Assembly (NCBI GenBank): GCA_028874915.1
Contig: JAPPHA010000106.1
Location: 1 to 51,532 of the forward strand
Origin: Paracoccaceae bacterium
Lineage (GTDB): Bacteria > Pseudomonadota > Alphaproteobacteria > Rhodobacterales > Rhodobacteraceae
Direction: 5' to 3'
DNA: 51,532 nucleotides
The translations under genes and the position numbers were made by a program. The notes beneath the pieces were generated by a model. The model was not told where the DNA came from. It saw nothing but the letters and a program-made list of their open reading frames with translations, and did no database searches. Below, one piece after another: positions 1-7,722 of the stretch (positions within the stretch are counted from its first letter, which is position 1; the number at the start of each line of letters is the position of its first letter).

Positions 1-2
1 TA

Positions 3-797
3 TTACCTTTTGCGGCGACAATCAAGCATCGGACGCCCCCGCCACCCGTCGATTTGCCGTTCGAAGGAAAAATTGCCTTTTGTGTTCAGGGAGTGGTTTC
101 GCCCTGCCTCGCCAACGTATATCTGCACTACGTGCTCGACGACTGGTTTCACACGATATGGCGCAAACGGAAGGCTGGAGGCGACACGATCATCATCCGA
201 TATGCGGACGACTTCGTGTGCGGCTTCCAGCACGAGGGCGACGCGAAGCGCTTTCTCCGGGATCTCGGCGAGAGGCTGGCCCGATTCGGACTGGAACTGC
301 ATCCGGACAAGACCCGGCTCATCGAATTCGGGCGGCACGCGAAAGCGAACCGCCGGAAGCGGGGGCTGGGCAAACCGGAGACGTTCGACTTCCTGGGCAT
401 GACGCATTTCTGCGATCAGTCGAGGAAGGGACGGTTCCGGGTCGGCCGCAAGCCGTCCCGGAAGCGGGTCAACCGCACCCTGCGGCGGATCAAGGAGAGA
501 CTGCGCACGCGGTGGCACCACAACCGGCACGACACGGCCAGGTGGCTGGGCAGGGTCATAAACGGCTGGCTCAACTACTACGCCGTCCCCGGCAGCGGCC
601 GATATCTGGAGCGGTTCATACACCACTGCAAACGGCTACTCCTGCGTGCCCTCCGGCGACGGTCCCAACGGGACCAAACCGAGTGGAAGGACATCAATCC
701 TCTCACCGCGGCCCACTGGCCCAAGGCCAGAATCCGGCACCCGTGGCCAAACCAACGGCTCGTCGTCAAGATCCAAGGGAGGAGCCCGGTGCGTTAA
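3..797 (+). CDS. ltrA: Group II intron reverse transcriptase/maturase (LtrA family), C-terminal part
   Basis: This multifunctional protein splices the intron and copies it into DNA at new sites. The frame is open from the window edge, so no true start is visible. What can be seen is the palm motif VVSPCLANVYLHYVLDDWF, the catalytic IIIRYADDFV (the YADD box), the LHPDKT and DFLGM motifs that follow it, and the X/maturase domain with the typical NGWLNYYAVPG signature. A basic C-terminus follows, rich in Arg and Lys. The family's QGGVVSP motif appears here as QGVVSP, one Gly short, and the roughly 28 residues before it do not look like reverse transcriptase. The 5' side may therefore be a junction or deletion. 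The stop codon lies inside domain V of the intron RNA. Confidence 0.9.
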   Translation, partial: LPFAATIKHRTPPPPVDLPFEGKIAFCVQGVVSPCLANVYLHYVLDDWFHTIWRKRKAGGDTIIIRYADDFVCGFQHEGDAKRFLRDLGERLARFGLELHPDKTRLIEFGRHAKANRRKRGLGKPETFDFLGMTHFCDQSRKGRFRVGRKPSRKRVNRTLRRIKERLRTRWHHNRHDTARWLGRVINGWLNYYAVPGSGRYLERFIHHCKRLLLRALRRRSQRDQTEWKDINPLTAAHWPKARIRHPWPNQRLVVKIQGRSPVR

Positions 798-853
798 CGC
801 GCTCGCCGGGATCTGTGCGGGGGGACCGGGGTAACCCGGTTCCCTACCGCGAT
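782..853 (+). ncRNA. Group II intron RNA domains V and VI
   Basis: Domain V (782-814) begins GAGCCCGG and closes with CCGGGATCT, a roughly 33-nt hairpin that carries the AGC catalytic triad near its 5' base. Domain VI (821-844) is a 10-bp stem, GGGGACCGGG with CCCGGTTCCC closed by a GTAA loop, with one G-U pair. The tail TACCGCGAT ends the intron. The linker GTGCGG between the two domains matches many bacterial introns. The catalytic core of this end therefore looks intact, although the protein's 5' half is not visible. Confidence 0.85.
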
Positions 854-888
854 ACGACAAGTTCGGTGCTTGGTGCGGGGCAAGGACG

Positions 889-1800
889 TCAACCTGTCCG
901 CGTGATGACATACCGAGCGACCTTGCGAAGCATGTCGGCTCGCGACCCGAACGGTTCCAGCTTGGCGATGGCACGGTCGATCAGGTCATCCGCCCGCTGA
1001 CGGGCGCCGTCAATTCCAAGTACGGAAACGAATGTCGACTTTCCCCGGCCAGCGTCCTTGCCAACGGCCTTGCCGAGGGCATGCTCGTCTCCGATCGCGT
1101 CCAGAAGATCATCGGTGATTTGAAATGCGAGTCCTGTATCCGACCCGAATTCGCGTAAGGCCCTTCGGGTCTCAGGAGAGCTCTCGGCCAGGATGGCGCC
1201 CGCCTCACAGGAGAACGCGATCAGTGCCGCGGTCTTCATTTGCGCCAGCGTCGTTACCAGTCCCGGCCGGACAGATGTCATTGTTTCGGCAGCAATGTCG
1301 ATGGCCTGCCCGCCGACCATTCCCATACTGCCGGCCGCCAGGGCCAGTCCGGAAATCATCTCGCATCTCACGGATGGGTTGGCATGAGTCCTGGGATCGG
1401 CGAGCCATTCGAATGCCAGGGTCAGGAGCGAATCGCCGGCGAGAATGGCCGTCGCCTCGTCGAAGGCCAGGTGGCACGTGGGTCTGCCCCGCCGCAACGC
1501 ATCGTCGTCCATGGCTGGCAAGTCATCGTGGATGAGCGAATAGCCATGGATCATTTCAAGGGCGAGAGCGGCATGCAGCGCGTTCTCGTCATCGGCTCCG
1601 GCCACACTCGCCGAGTGTCTCAGCAGAAACGGCCGCACACGCTTGCCTCCCCCGAGCATTCCGTAACGTATGGCCTCATGCAATCGGGCGTTCTCGCCTT
1701 CCGGTGGCGGAAGAGCGGTCTCCAACCGTTCCGAAACGACTCGCGCAGTTTCCGACAGGGCGTCGGCAAGATCACATCGGCCATCGACAGTGTTTGGCAT
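889..1800 (-). CDS. ispA: Farnesyl diphosphate synthase (short-chain polyprenyl synthetase)
   Basis: The enzyme joins isopentenyl diphosphate to dimethylallyl and geranyl diphosphate to make farnesyl diphosphate in the cytoplasm. The 303-residue protein has the whole all-helical fold: the substrate-binding GGGKRVRP at about 50-57, the first aspartate-rich motif DDLPAMD at 92-98 (the DDx4D spacing of bacterial type II FPP synthases), GGQAIDI near 163, and the second motif DDLLD at 230-234. I chose the ATG at 1800, preceded by AAAGGA at good spacing, over a longer open frame reaching 1986 whose extra residues look non-coding. In many Alphaproteobacteria this gene sits in xseB-ispA-dxs. Neither partner is in the window, and a group II intron lies immediately downstream. 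Confidence 0.93.
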   Translation of the reverse strand: MPNTVDGRCDLADALSETARVVSERLETALPPPEGENARLHEAIRYGMLGGGKRVRPFLLRHSASVAGADDENALHAALALEMIHGYSLIHDDLPAMDDDALRRGRPTCHLAFDEATAILAGDSLLTLAFEWLADPRTHANPSVRCEMISGLALAAGSMGMVGGQAIDIAAETMTSVRPGLVTTLAQMKTAALIAFSCEAGAILAESSPETRRALREFGSDTGLAFQITDDLLDAIGDEHALGKAVGKDAGRGKSTFVSVLGIDGARQRADDLIDRAIAKLEPFGSRADMLRKVARYVITRTG

Positions 1801-2478
1801 CGGGGGGTCCTTTCGGCGTGAATCTCTCGTCGAAACGGGTCGTGTGTCATCGGCGCGACCCGTCAGGTTCAACAAGGTCCGGAATATTCGTTTCCGTATG
1901 GATCCGACGAATGTCTGTGTATGGTCGGATGTTAGCCGTTGAGGGTTTCTCCGCCAAGCCAGGGGCGGCGAGCCGCCGATCCGCAAGGGTCAGTGTCAAA
2001 AACGATGTCGAACAAGGCGAATCGCATTCTGGAAACAGCGGCGGAAAGAGTCAGTTGAGATCGGTGTTTTGGTCTCGGGTTCAATTGAACTTCCGACGGA
2101 ATTCAGCCGAATTCATGCATTTTATTTCAACGGGTTCCATCGCGACATTATAGTGTTTTCCAGAAACGCGATCGACGAGAAGACCAGGATTGCGGGACGG
2201 ATCGAGCGAGAATCAGGCATTGATCTTGAGACATGACTGCGAGACTCGATGTCTCCTGCTGCGGTCAGCAACTGGTCAAGGCCGGGAAGGAGGCCGGCAA
2301 TCGTCAGTGCCAGCATTTCCGGCGCCGAGGTGCGAGCCGGCATGGTTTTCAGTGGATCCGGTCGGGAGCGGTCAGTTCTGTTGGATTGAACTGCCCGCCG
2401 TGGTACACAGGGTTTACAGGGATGGACGCGCAGCCGATTGGTCGATGGGGCCAGGCGCGCCTGAGCGCGAGGGTCAGG
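1801..2478. other. Intergenic region between divergent ispA and ispH
   Basis: This 678-base stretch has no convincing gene. The minus-strand frame of ispA stays open up to 1986 but looks non-coding, and I searched here for the small xseB gene and did not find it. The plus-strand frame of ispH extends back to 2233 without family similarity. The region should hold the promoters of both genes; I see no clear -35/-10 pair to name. A short perfect palindrome, GGCGGCGAGCCGCC, lies at 1964-1977. Confidence 0.5.
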
Positions 2479-3435
2479 ATGGCAAAACGAAAAGTTCGTG
2501 TAATGCTCGCGGAGCCCAGGAGCTTTTGTGCGGGCGTGGTCAGGGCAATCGAGATCGTTGAACGTGCACTGGACGTGTACGGTCCGCCAGTCTACGTCCG
2601 AAACAAGATCGTGCACAACGAATATGTTGTCGCCGACCTGAGTGCCAAGGGTGTACGGTTCGTGTCCCGGGTTGAAGAGATTCCCGACGGCGCCATCACC
2701 ATATTCAGTGCCCACGGCGTCTCCAGGAAAGTTGAAGACGGTGCCAAGGGCCAGGGGCTGCAGGTCATTGACGCGACGTGTCCTCTGGTCAAACGGGTTC
2801 ACAACGAGGCGAAGCGGTATTCCCGAAAGGGCTACGAGATTATCCTCATCGGTCATCCGGGCCATCCGGAGGTCGAAGGAACACTGGGACGCGTCGACGG
2901 ACCGATTCATCTGGTTTCTGACCTGGAAGACGTGAGGGCGCTCGTTCCGAAGGATCCGGAAAAACTGGCTTACGTGACCCAGACAACCTTGGGCGTTGAC
3001 GATACGCGTGGTGTCATCGACGAACTCAAACGCCGATTTCCCCATATTCGGGGGCCGGATGTGAAGGATATCTGTTATGCGACGCAGAACCGACAGGAAG
3101 GGGTCCGGCGTCTGGCAGAGTTTGCCGATGTCATTCTCGTCCTGGGAGCTTCGTACAGTTCGAACTCGACGCGACTGCGTGAAGTCGGGGAGTCCAGTGG
3201 TGCTCCCAGTTACTTGATTCCGGACGCCGATGCGCTTGACCCGACCTGGCTCGACGGCGCCACGACAATCGGCATTACGGCCGGCGCATCGGCGCCGGAA
3301 CGGCTGGTCGAGGACCTGATAGAACGGTTGGGCGAATTGTTCGACACACAAGTCGTCCGGCCCGAGGAATTCAACGAAAACGTTGTCTTCAACTTGCCGA
3401 GGGAATTGACAGCGTCCGACAGACTCTCGGCTTGA
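2479..3435 (+). CDS. ispH: 4-hydroxy-3-methylbut-2-enyl diphosphate reductase
   Basis: IspH is the last enzyme of the methylerythritol phosphate pathway. It is a [4Fe-4S] protein that reduces HMBPP to isopentenyl and dimethylallyl diphosphate. The 318-residue protein has all three cluster cysteines (C17 in SFCAGV, C101 in ATCPLV, C199 in ICYATQ) and the conserved substrate-contacting residues: H46 in VHNEYV, H79 in SAHGV, H129 and E131 in GHPEVEG, the TQTT stretch at 167-170, and the SYSSNS stretch near 225-230. The ATG at 2479 follows GAGGG at 5-base spacing and gives the normal family length; the longer open frame upstream does not resemble the family. With ispA 0.7 kb away, two isoprenoid steps flank one intergenic region. 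Confidence 0.96.
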   Translation: MAKRKVRVMLAEPRSFCAGVVRAIEIVERALDVYGPPVYVRNKIVHNEYVVADLSAKGVRFVSRVEEIPDGAITIFSAHGVSRKVEDGAKGQGLQVIDATCPLVKRVHNEAKRYSRKGYEIILIGHPGHPEVEGTLGRVDGPIHLVSDLEDVRALVPKDPEKLAYVTQTTLGVDDTRGVIDELKRRFPHIRGPDVKDICYATQNRQEGVRRLAEFADVILVLGASYSSNSTRLREVGESSGAPSYLIPDADALDPTWLDGATTIGITAGASAPERLVEDLIERLGELFDTQVVRPEEFNENVVFNLPRELTASDRLSA

Positions 3436-3828
3436 CGTCAAGCGGATCTCGTTTGCTTTCTGGGTCAGGCGGCCGAATTCACTCGACGCGACATTGAGCC
3501 TTCGGGACACACCCGAGGATCCTGTTGCGCCCGAAGGTGAATTGACGCGACCTGGAGTGGTTTCAAAACCCGCGAGGCCTCTTCCGGATACCAGGTTCGG
3601 GTATCTGGACGACCGGCTCTGGAACGACGAAAGTCTCCGGAGGCGACGTTCGAATTCGCAGCCTGAAGTAAGGTAGCCAGGCCAGTCAGGCGGTGGATTC
3701 CGTTCGGAACCCGGAGAACGGTGGCTATGGGGCTTCACACATACCGGGAGCCAATCGAAACCGTCGGGGATCGTCCCGATGTTGTCGAGCCCCGACTTCC
3801 GACCAACAGAACTTTGATGTCTCGGACA
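3436..3828. other. Intergenic region between convergent genes
   Basis: This 393-base stretch separates the 3' ends of ispH (+) and the methyltransferase (-). A 12-base palindrome CTTGACGTCAAG at 3431-3442 overlaps the ispH stop codon. No T-rich terminator or coding frame with family similarity is visible. Short open frames here are on both strands and look like noise. Confidence 0.5.
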
Positions 3829-4470
3829 CTACCGGTCGCCGGTTCGGAAAACCACCAGATTGGCCCAATTGACGGGTGCCTCCGGGTCGTCGACCTTCGC
3901 GTAGATCGGTTCGCATCGTATGCTGAATGTGGTGATACGGCCATTACTCAGGAGACAATTCATCATCGAATCAAAGGATTCAGTCTCGTAATGTAACCGG
4001 TTGACTCCGATGACGCAGTGGGCGCCCGGCCTGGCCAATCCAAGCGCAGTCTTCAAGGCCGGTGGACCAAGGTGACCCAGAGTGAAAGTCCCGCAGCTGA
4101 TCAATCCGCCATATCTCTGGCTCGGCAGGGTGGAGGTGTCCGTCAGGTCGACTTCGAACAGGTAACGGTAGGCTTCTGTCGTCTGGGCTTGCCGTAACAT
4201 TCCCGGCGATATGTCGAGTCCGTCGACAATTCTCCCTGATCCCTTGAGGGCCGTGCCAGCGAGACCGGTGCCGCAACCTATGTCGATGATCGGATCATCG
4301 TCCGGTACCGATGTCTCCAGGAAGGCGCGGGCAAGCCTTTCAGGATAGATGTAGCTGACGCCTTTGGCGAATTCGTCATTGTAACGCTTCGACCAGTCAT
4401 CATAGAATGATCGGTGCGCACCGCTGTCCTTGAGCCGATAGGCTTTGTCACGGTCGTGTTGGCCCGTCAT
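3829..4470 (-). CDS. Class I SAM-dependent methyltransferase
   Basis: This is a 213-residue Rossmann-fold methyltransferase of unknown substrate. The SAM-binding motif I, IIDIGCGTGLAG, is at 61-72, followed by the acidic residue of motif II in GLDISPGML and a motif IV-like stretch around LISCGTFTLGHL. The N-terminal segment SFYDDWSKRYNDEF resembles the YD.WA..YD opening of small-molecule methyltransferases of the UbiE/tellurite-resistance type, but this is not enough to name a substrate. The ATG at 4470 has AGGAG at 5-base spacing. The next gene upstream on the same strand is the glutamine amidotransferase, 150 bases away, so they may share a transcript. Confidence 0.85.
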   Translation of the reverse strand: MTGQHDRDKAYRLKDSGAHRSFYDDWSKRYNDEFAKGVSYIYPERLARAFLETSVPDDDPIIDIGCGTGLAGTALKGSGRIVDGLDISPGMLRQAQTTEAYRYLFEVDLTDTSTLPSQRYGGLISCGTFTLGHLGPPALKTALGLARPGAHCVIGVNRLHYETESFDSMMNCLLSNGRITTFSIRCEPIYAKVDDPEAPVNWANLVVFRTGDR

Positions 4471-4620
4471 CCAATCTCCTGACGTATCCCGCTCTCCTGC
4501 GCCGCAGGCCCGCTCGGGAACGTGGCCATACCGAGTATCGACTTCCGGTCAAGGCGGCGCAACGCTCACAGGATTAGATCCGCCCGGACCCGGTGCCATT
4601 TGCCGTTTGCCGAATGACAT

Positions 4621-5340
4621 TCAAGTCGGCCTTGGCTTGATGCCTGATTCTCCGGGCCTCGCTCTTGTTCGGAGAAAACCGGCCAGGATGTCGGCAATTC
4701 TGCCGCTGTCCAGATCGTGGTGGAGGCTGGATCGAGCCCGTCGACGTTGATGCACGTCCAGGGTCCTTTGTCCGACCGTGTCGATGAGGCCATTAACATA
4801 CCCTGAATCAAACTCTGGGTGGGGCTGAAGCGTGAGTGCCCGGCCACGATAGTCGAGCATGGCGATGGGGCACTCTCGACTGGAACCGATCACTCGCGCG
4901 TCTGCCGGGGGCTCGACGACCTGATCCTGATGCCAGGCCAGAATCGACAGTGGCCTGTCTTCCCCCTCGATTCGATACTCGACTCGCCCGGTTGACCACC
5001 CTGTATCCGCTTTTTCGACTTTCCCCCCGAGCGCCTGTGCAATGATCTGGTGACCGAAACAAATGCCGATCATCGGGACTCCGGACCGGTAGGTGACCCG
5101 TACAAACGATTCGAGAGGCGGAATCCAGGGGTGATCTTCATAGGCCCCGAAACGCGAACCGGTGATCAGCCAACCCTCGGCCAGATTCGGCCGTTCCGGC
5201 ACGATGCCATCGAGGACGGGCCAGGTCTCGAAGTCAAATCCTCGTCCGGCGAAAAACCGGGCGAACATCTGCGGGTATTCCCCGTGCACGGGCGCCAGGG
5301 CTTCATTCACCCGACCGGTCTGCAAGATTCCGATTTTCAT
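4621..5340 (-). CDS. Class I glutamine amidotransferase-like protein
   Basis: This is a 239-residue stand-alone GATase1 domain of the kind annotated as GMP synthase-like. The triad is present: nucleophile C94 in GICFGHQ, and H174 with E176 in QPHPEF. The oxyanion region WLITGSRFGAYED lies at 57-69. It has no synthetase domain of its own, so either it hydrolyses a gamma-glutamyl compound directly, as PuuD-type enzymes do, or it serves a partner elsewhere. I chose the ATG at 5340 because homologues start with MKIGIL-type strands; the frame is open to 5439. It may be co-transcribed with the downstream methyltransferase. Confidence 0.85.
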   Translation of the reverse strand: MKIGILQTGRVNEALAPVHGEYPQMFARFFAGRGFDFETWPVLDGIVPERPNLAEGWLITGSRFGAYEDHPWIPPLESFVRVTYRSGVPMIGICFGHQIIAQALGGKVEKADTGWSTGRVEYRIEGEDRPLSILAWHQDQVVEPPADARVIGSSRECPIAMLDYRGRALTLQPHPEFDSGYVNGLIDTVGQRTLDVHQRRRARSSLHHDLDSGRIADILAGFLRTRARPGESGIKPRPT

Positions 5341-5602
5341 AGTGGTTGAACGTTCCGGCAGTTTGGCTTGAACGTGTTGACCGAAGCGAGGGGCATTCGT
5401 CAACCGGGAATGGATCGAACCCAAGGATGGCGGCTCCATTTGACGATTGCGCAGAAATTTCCCGAATCGTGGGCCCGGGATGGACGGCAGGCGGAGGAGT
5501 CTTGGATTCCGTTCGAGCCAGGGCTATCCATTCGAATACCCTTTCGCCGCCGCCCATGACGCCTTGTCAGACGGCGGTTGCGGGGCAGCAGGAGAGTCGG
5601 AC

Positions 5603-6379
5603 TTGGGCGTCTACGGAAAAATACTTGGAAGTGCAGCCGGATTCGCCTGGGGCGGTCCACTCGGTGCCATCGTCGGTCTGGCTCTAGGGCACTATGTCGT
5701 TGACCGCAAAGGGGCAGGTGAGAAACCGCCGAGATCCCGCGTTCGTTCTGCAACCCGCGGTCGGTCCCGCAACGATCTGGAACAGGCATTTGCGGTGGCT
5801 TTCGTCACGCTGGCCGCAAAGTTGAGCAAGGTCGACGGGCGGGTCACGCAGGACGAGATCGAAACGCTCAAACGCGTCATTCCCATCCCGGAATCTGCAC
5901 TGAGTGAAGTCGGGTCCATATTCAATGCCGCCAAGGCCGATGCGTCCGGGTTCGAACCCTATGCCCGGCAATTGGCGGACCTGGTTTCCAGTGACCCGGT
6001 GGTGCTCGAACAGATACTCGCAGGGCTTTTGCAGATTGCCGTTTCAGACGGGACCTATCACAGAGGCGAACGGGATTTCATTGCCCGGGTTTCCCGCGAA
6101 TTCGGATTTTCCGATCAGCAACGTCGGCGAATCGAGAACACGTACCTTCCATCGGAGGTCGTCGACGCTAGGGACCCCTACGAAGTCCTGGGCGTGAACC
6201 GGAATTCATCCGATTCCGATGTTCGGGCAGCCTATCGCAAGATCATCAGGGATTATCATCCGGACCAACTCGAGGCGAAAGGCGTCCCGGAAGAATTCCA
6301 CGCGATGGGGGTCCGAAAAACATCGGAAGCCAATACCGCCTTTGACAGGATTCGAAAGGAACGCAATTTGGCCCGGTAG
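5603..6379 (+). CDS. djlA: TerB-DnaJ membrane co-chaperone (DjlA-like)
   Basis: DjlA-type proteins are membrane-anchored J-domain partners of DnaK. This 258-residue protein has a short Gly-rich hydrophobic N-terminus (about 6-31, GKILGSAAGFAWGGPLGAI), a linker rich in Arg, a TerB-like helical domain (about 58-175, with KVDGRVTQDE and SDGTYHRGE repeats of the metal-binding type), and a C-terminal J domain (about 190-258) with the essential HPD at 219-221. No ATG gives this N-terminus; the best start is TTG at 5603, with AGGAG at 5590-5594. Upstream reading to 5447 is unlike the family. It faces a second TerB-domain gene at 7189-7665. Confidence 0.85.
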   Translation: MGVYGKILGSAAGFAWGGPLGAIVGLALGHYVVDRKGAGEKPPRSRVRSATRGRSRNDLEQAFAVAFVTLAAKLSKVDGRVTQDEIETLKRVIPIPESALSEVGSIFNAAKADASGFEPYARQLADLVSSDPVVLEQILAGLLQIAVSDGTYHRGERDFIARVSREFGFSDQQRRRIENTYLPSEVVDARDPYEVLGVNRNSSDSDVRAAYRKIIRDYHPDQLEAKGVPEEFHAMGVRKTSEANTAFDRIRKERNLAR

Positions 6380-6436
6380 AGGGGCATGGTCGGCGATCCG
6401 ACGGTCCGACCGCCCTGCACCCGTGCCGGCCTGGTC

Positions 6437-7192
6437 TCAGGCCGGGTCGCGCACGTCGAAATATGCCGAAGCCGGAATATCGACGATACCATACAGGCGC
6501 AGGCGGCATCTGGTGGATGCCGGAAGCCGGGCAATCGCCTGTCGCACGGCCCGGCGGAGTGGTGCCGGATCGACGGACGCGCCGGTGACAAATGGCAGGC
6601 CCGGAACGGGTTCGGTCCAGTCGATGATCCGAAGATCCTTGGAAAATCCCTCCTTGCGGATGACGGTCATACAGTCGAGAGACACGGCATCGATGGCCGC
6701 GATGTCGGCAATGCCGGAGGCAACCATCCGGGCTGATCGCAAATGAGATCCGGTGGGCAGGAGACGGCGGAATCGGATACCGCGATCCGACGCCAGCGAC
6801 AGAGGCGATGAAAACCCGGATTGTGACCGTTCGCTGTTGTAGGCCAGAACGGCCCCGTCAAAGTCGTCAAAGTTCTGACGATGGTCACAGGCCTGAACGA
6901 CCATCGCGCTTCGATAGTAACCCGGCGGACAACCGGCGACACCATAGTCCGGCGTGGCGATCAGGGTGACCCGCTCGTGCAAACCCATGCGGAAGGGCAT
7001 CCCGCAGATCTGTGTGAAAAACAGGGCATCAAGAGCAGGGGTCAGTGTGTCGAATTCCCTGTCCGAGAGGGTTTCCGGTGCCTCGACGTCGACATCGGCA
7101 AGACAATCCCGGATCTGCGACCAGAAGAGCCGGTGATCCCCGGCGGTTTCCGGAGTCAGATACATCGGCAGACTGGCGATCGTTTTTTTCAC
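6437..7192 (-). CDS. PhnD/SsuA-like binding-protein fold, no signal peptide
   Basis: This 251-residue protein resembles the phosphonate/phosphite binding proteins (PhnD, periplasmic-binding-protein type 2 fold), with the features SQICGMPF-like (here TQICGMPFRMGLHERV), the CPPGYYRS stretch at about 88-95, and NSERSQSG. However, it starts MKKTIASLPMYL with no hydrophobic export signal, so it is probably cytoplasmic. Related leaderless proteins are common in Alphaproteobacteria and their ligand is unknown to me. Its start codon overlaps the stop of the TerB-like gene by 4 bases (ATGA type), which indicates translational coupling. No transporter subunits are adjacent. Confidence 0.8.
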   Translation of the reverse strand: MKKTIASLPMYLTPETAGDHRLFWSQIRDCLADVDVEAPETLSDREFDTLTPALDALFFTQICGMPFRMGLHERVTLIATPDYGVAGCPPGYYRSAMVVQACDHRQNFDDFDGAVLAYNSERSQSGFSSPLSLASDRGIRFRRLLPTGSHLRSARMVASGIADIAAIDAVSLDCMTVIRKEGFSKDLRIIDWTEPVPGLPFVTGASVDPAPLRRAVRQAIARLPASTRCRLRLYGIVDIPASAYFDVRDPA

Positions 7193-7665
7193 GCCACGCC
7201 GTTTCTGCCGAACAACGCCTTTTGAGCGCGCCGGCGTGCGAACCCGCTGTCGCGATCGGAAACACCCAACAGGTGGACCACGAGCCGCAGGAAACCGTCC
7301 TCTTCGGCGTCGCGCCTGTCATCTGCGAGCACCACCCGCCAAAGGGCCTCGACGATCGCTTCGCGGTTTTCGTGGGCGACATTCCGTTTGACAGCCCGCG
7401 TGAACCGGACCGTGTCCGGTGCCTTGGCTTCAAGGACTTCCGCCTCGCGTCGAACCCGGACCGAGTCCACGTCCGGCATTGCAAATCGTTCCCGGAGAAT
7501 CCGGTCGATGATCGACTTTTCCCGAATGTCATAGTCGCCATCTGATCGGGCCGCCCTGACCAGCAAGGCAGCCAACGCCAGTCTTTCGTCTTCCGTCGAC
7601 AATTGTGTTCGGGAGTCGGTCTCGCCACTTGAGGATCGGAAAAGGGTCAGGATATCAGCAATCAT
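7189..7665 (-). CDS. TerB-like domain protein
   Basis: This is a 158-residue all-helical protein with the TerB-family acidic repeats: RAARSDGDYDIREKSIID in the N-terminal half and VLADDRRDAEEDGFLR in the C-terminal half. These Asp/Glu clusters bind metal in characterised TerB domains. TerB-family proteins are linked to tellurite resistance and to membrane-associated stress complexes, but many are uncharacterised. I chose the ATG at 7665 with AAGGT upstream; an alternative Met exists at 7701. The stop overlaps the start of the PhnD-like gene, so the two are likely one functional unit. No TerC/TerD partners are in the window. Confidence 0.82.
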   Translation of the reverse strand: MIADILTLFRSSSGETDSRTQLSTEDERLALAALLVRAARSDGDYDIREKSIIDRILRERFAMPDVDSVRVRREAEVLEAKAPDTVRFTRAVKRNVAHENREAIVEALWRVVLADDRRDAEEDGFLRLVVHLLGVSDRDSGFARRRAQKALFGRNGVA

Positions 7666-7722
7666 CGCAGGCTGACCTTGTCGTTCATGCCCATGCTCCA
7701 CGCGAGACCGGTCCGACTGCAG

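Larger units (their letters stand above)
1..853 (+). mobile_element. Group II intron, 3' part (truncated by window edge)
   Basis: This is the 3' portion of a bacterial group II intron. It contains the C-terminal part of the intron-encoded reverse transcriptase/maturase, followed at once by RNA domains V and VI. The element is read on the + strand and would end at about 853 with the usual AY dinucleotide (GCGAT). Its 3' end lies only 35 bases from the stop codon of ispA, which is on the opposite strand, so the intron sits just downstream of that gene. The 5' domains I-III and the reverse transcriptase N-terminus are outside the window or lost. The end point is inferred from the domain VI fold, not from an exon comparison. 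Confidence 0.85.

Noticed and set aside
1801-1986. N-terminal extension of ispA
   Set aside because: The extra 62 residues are unlike any FPP synthase, and the ATG at 1800 has a good ribosome binding site.
3431-3442. CTTGACGTCAAG palindrome at the ispH stop
   Set aside because: Twelve bases without a loop cannot form a terminator; it may be chance or a weak protein site.
2122-3738. 538-codon open frame on the minus strand
   Set aside because: It is antisense to ispH, which has all family motifs on the + strand; the minus translation has no recognisable domain.
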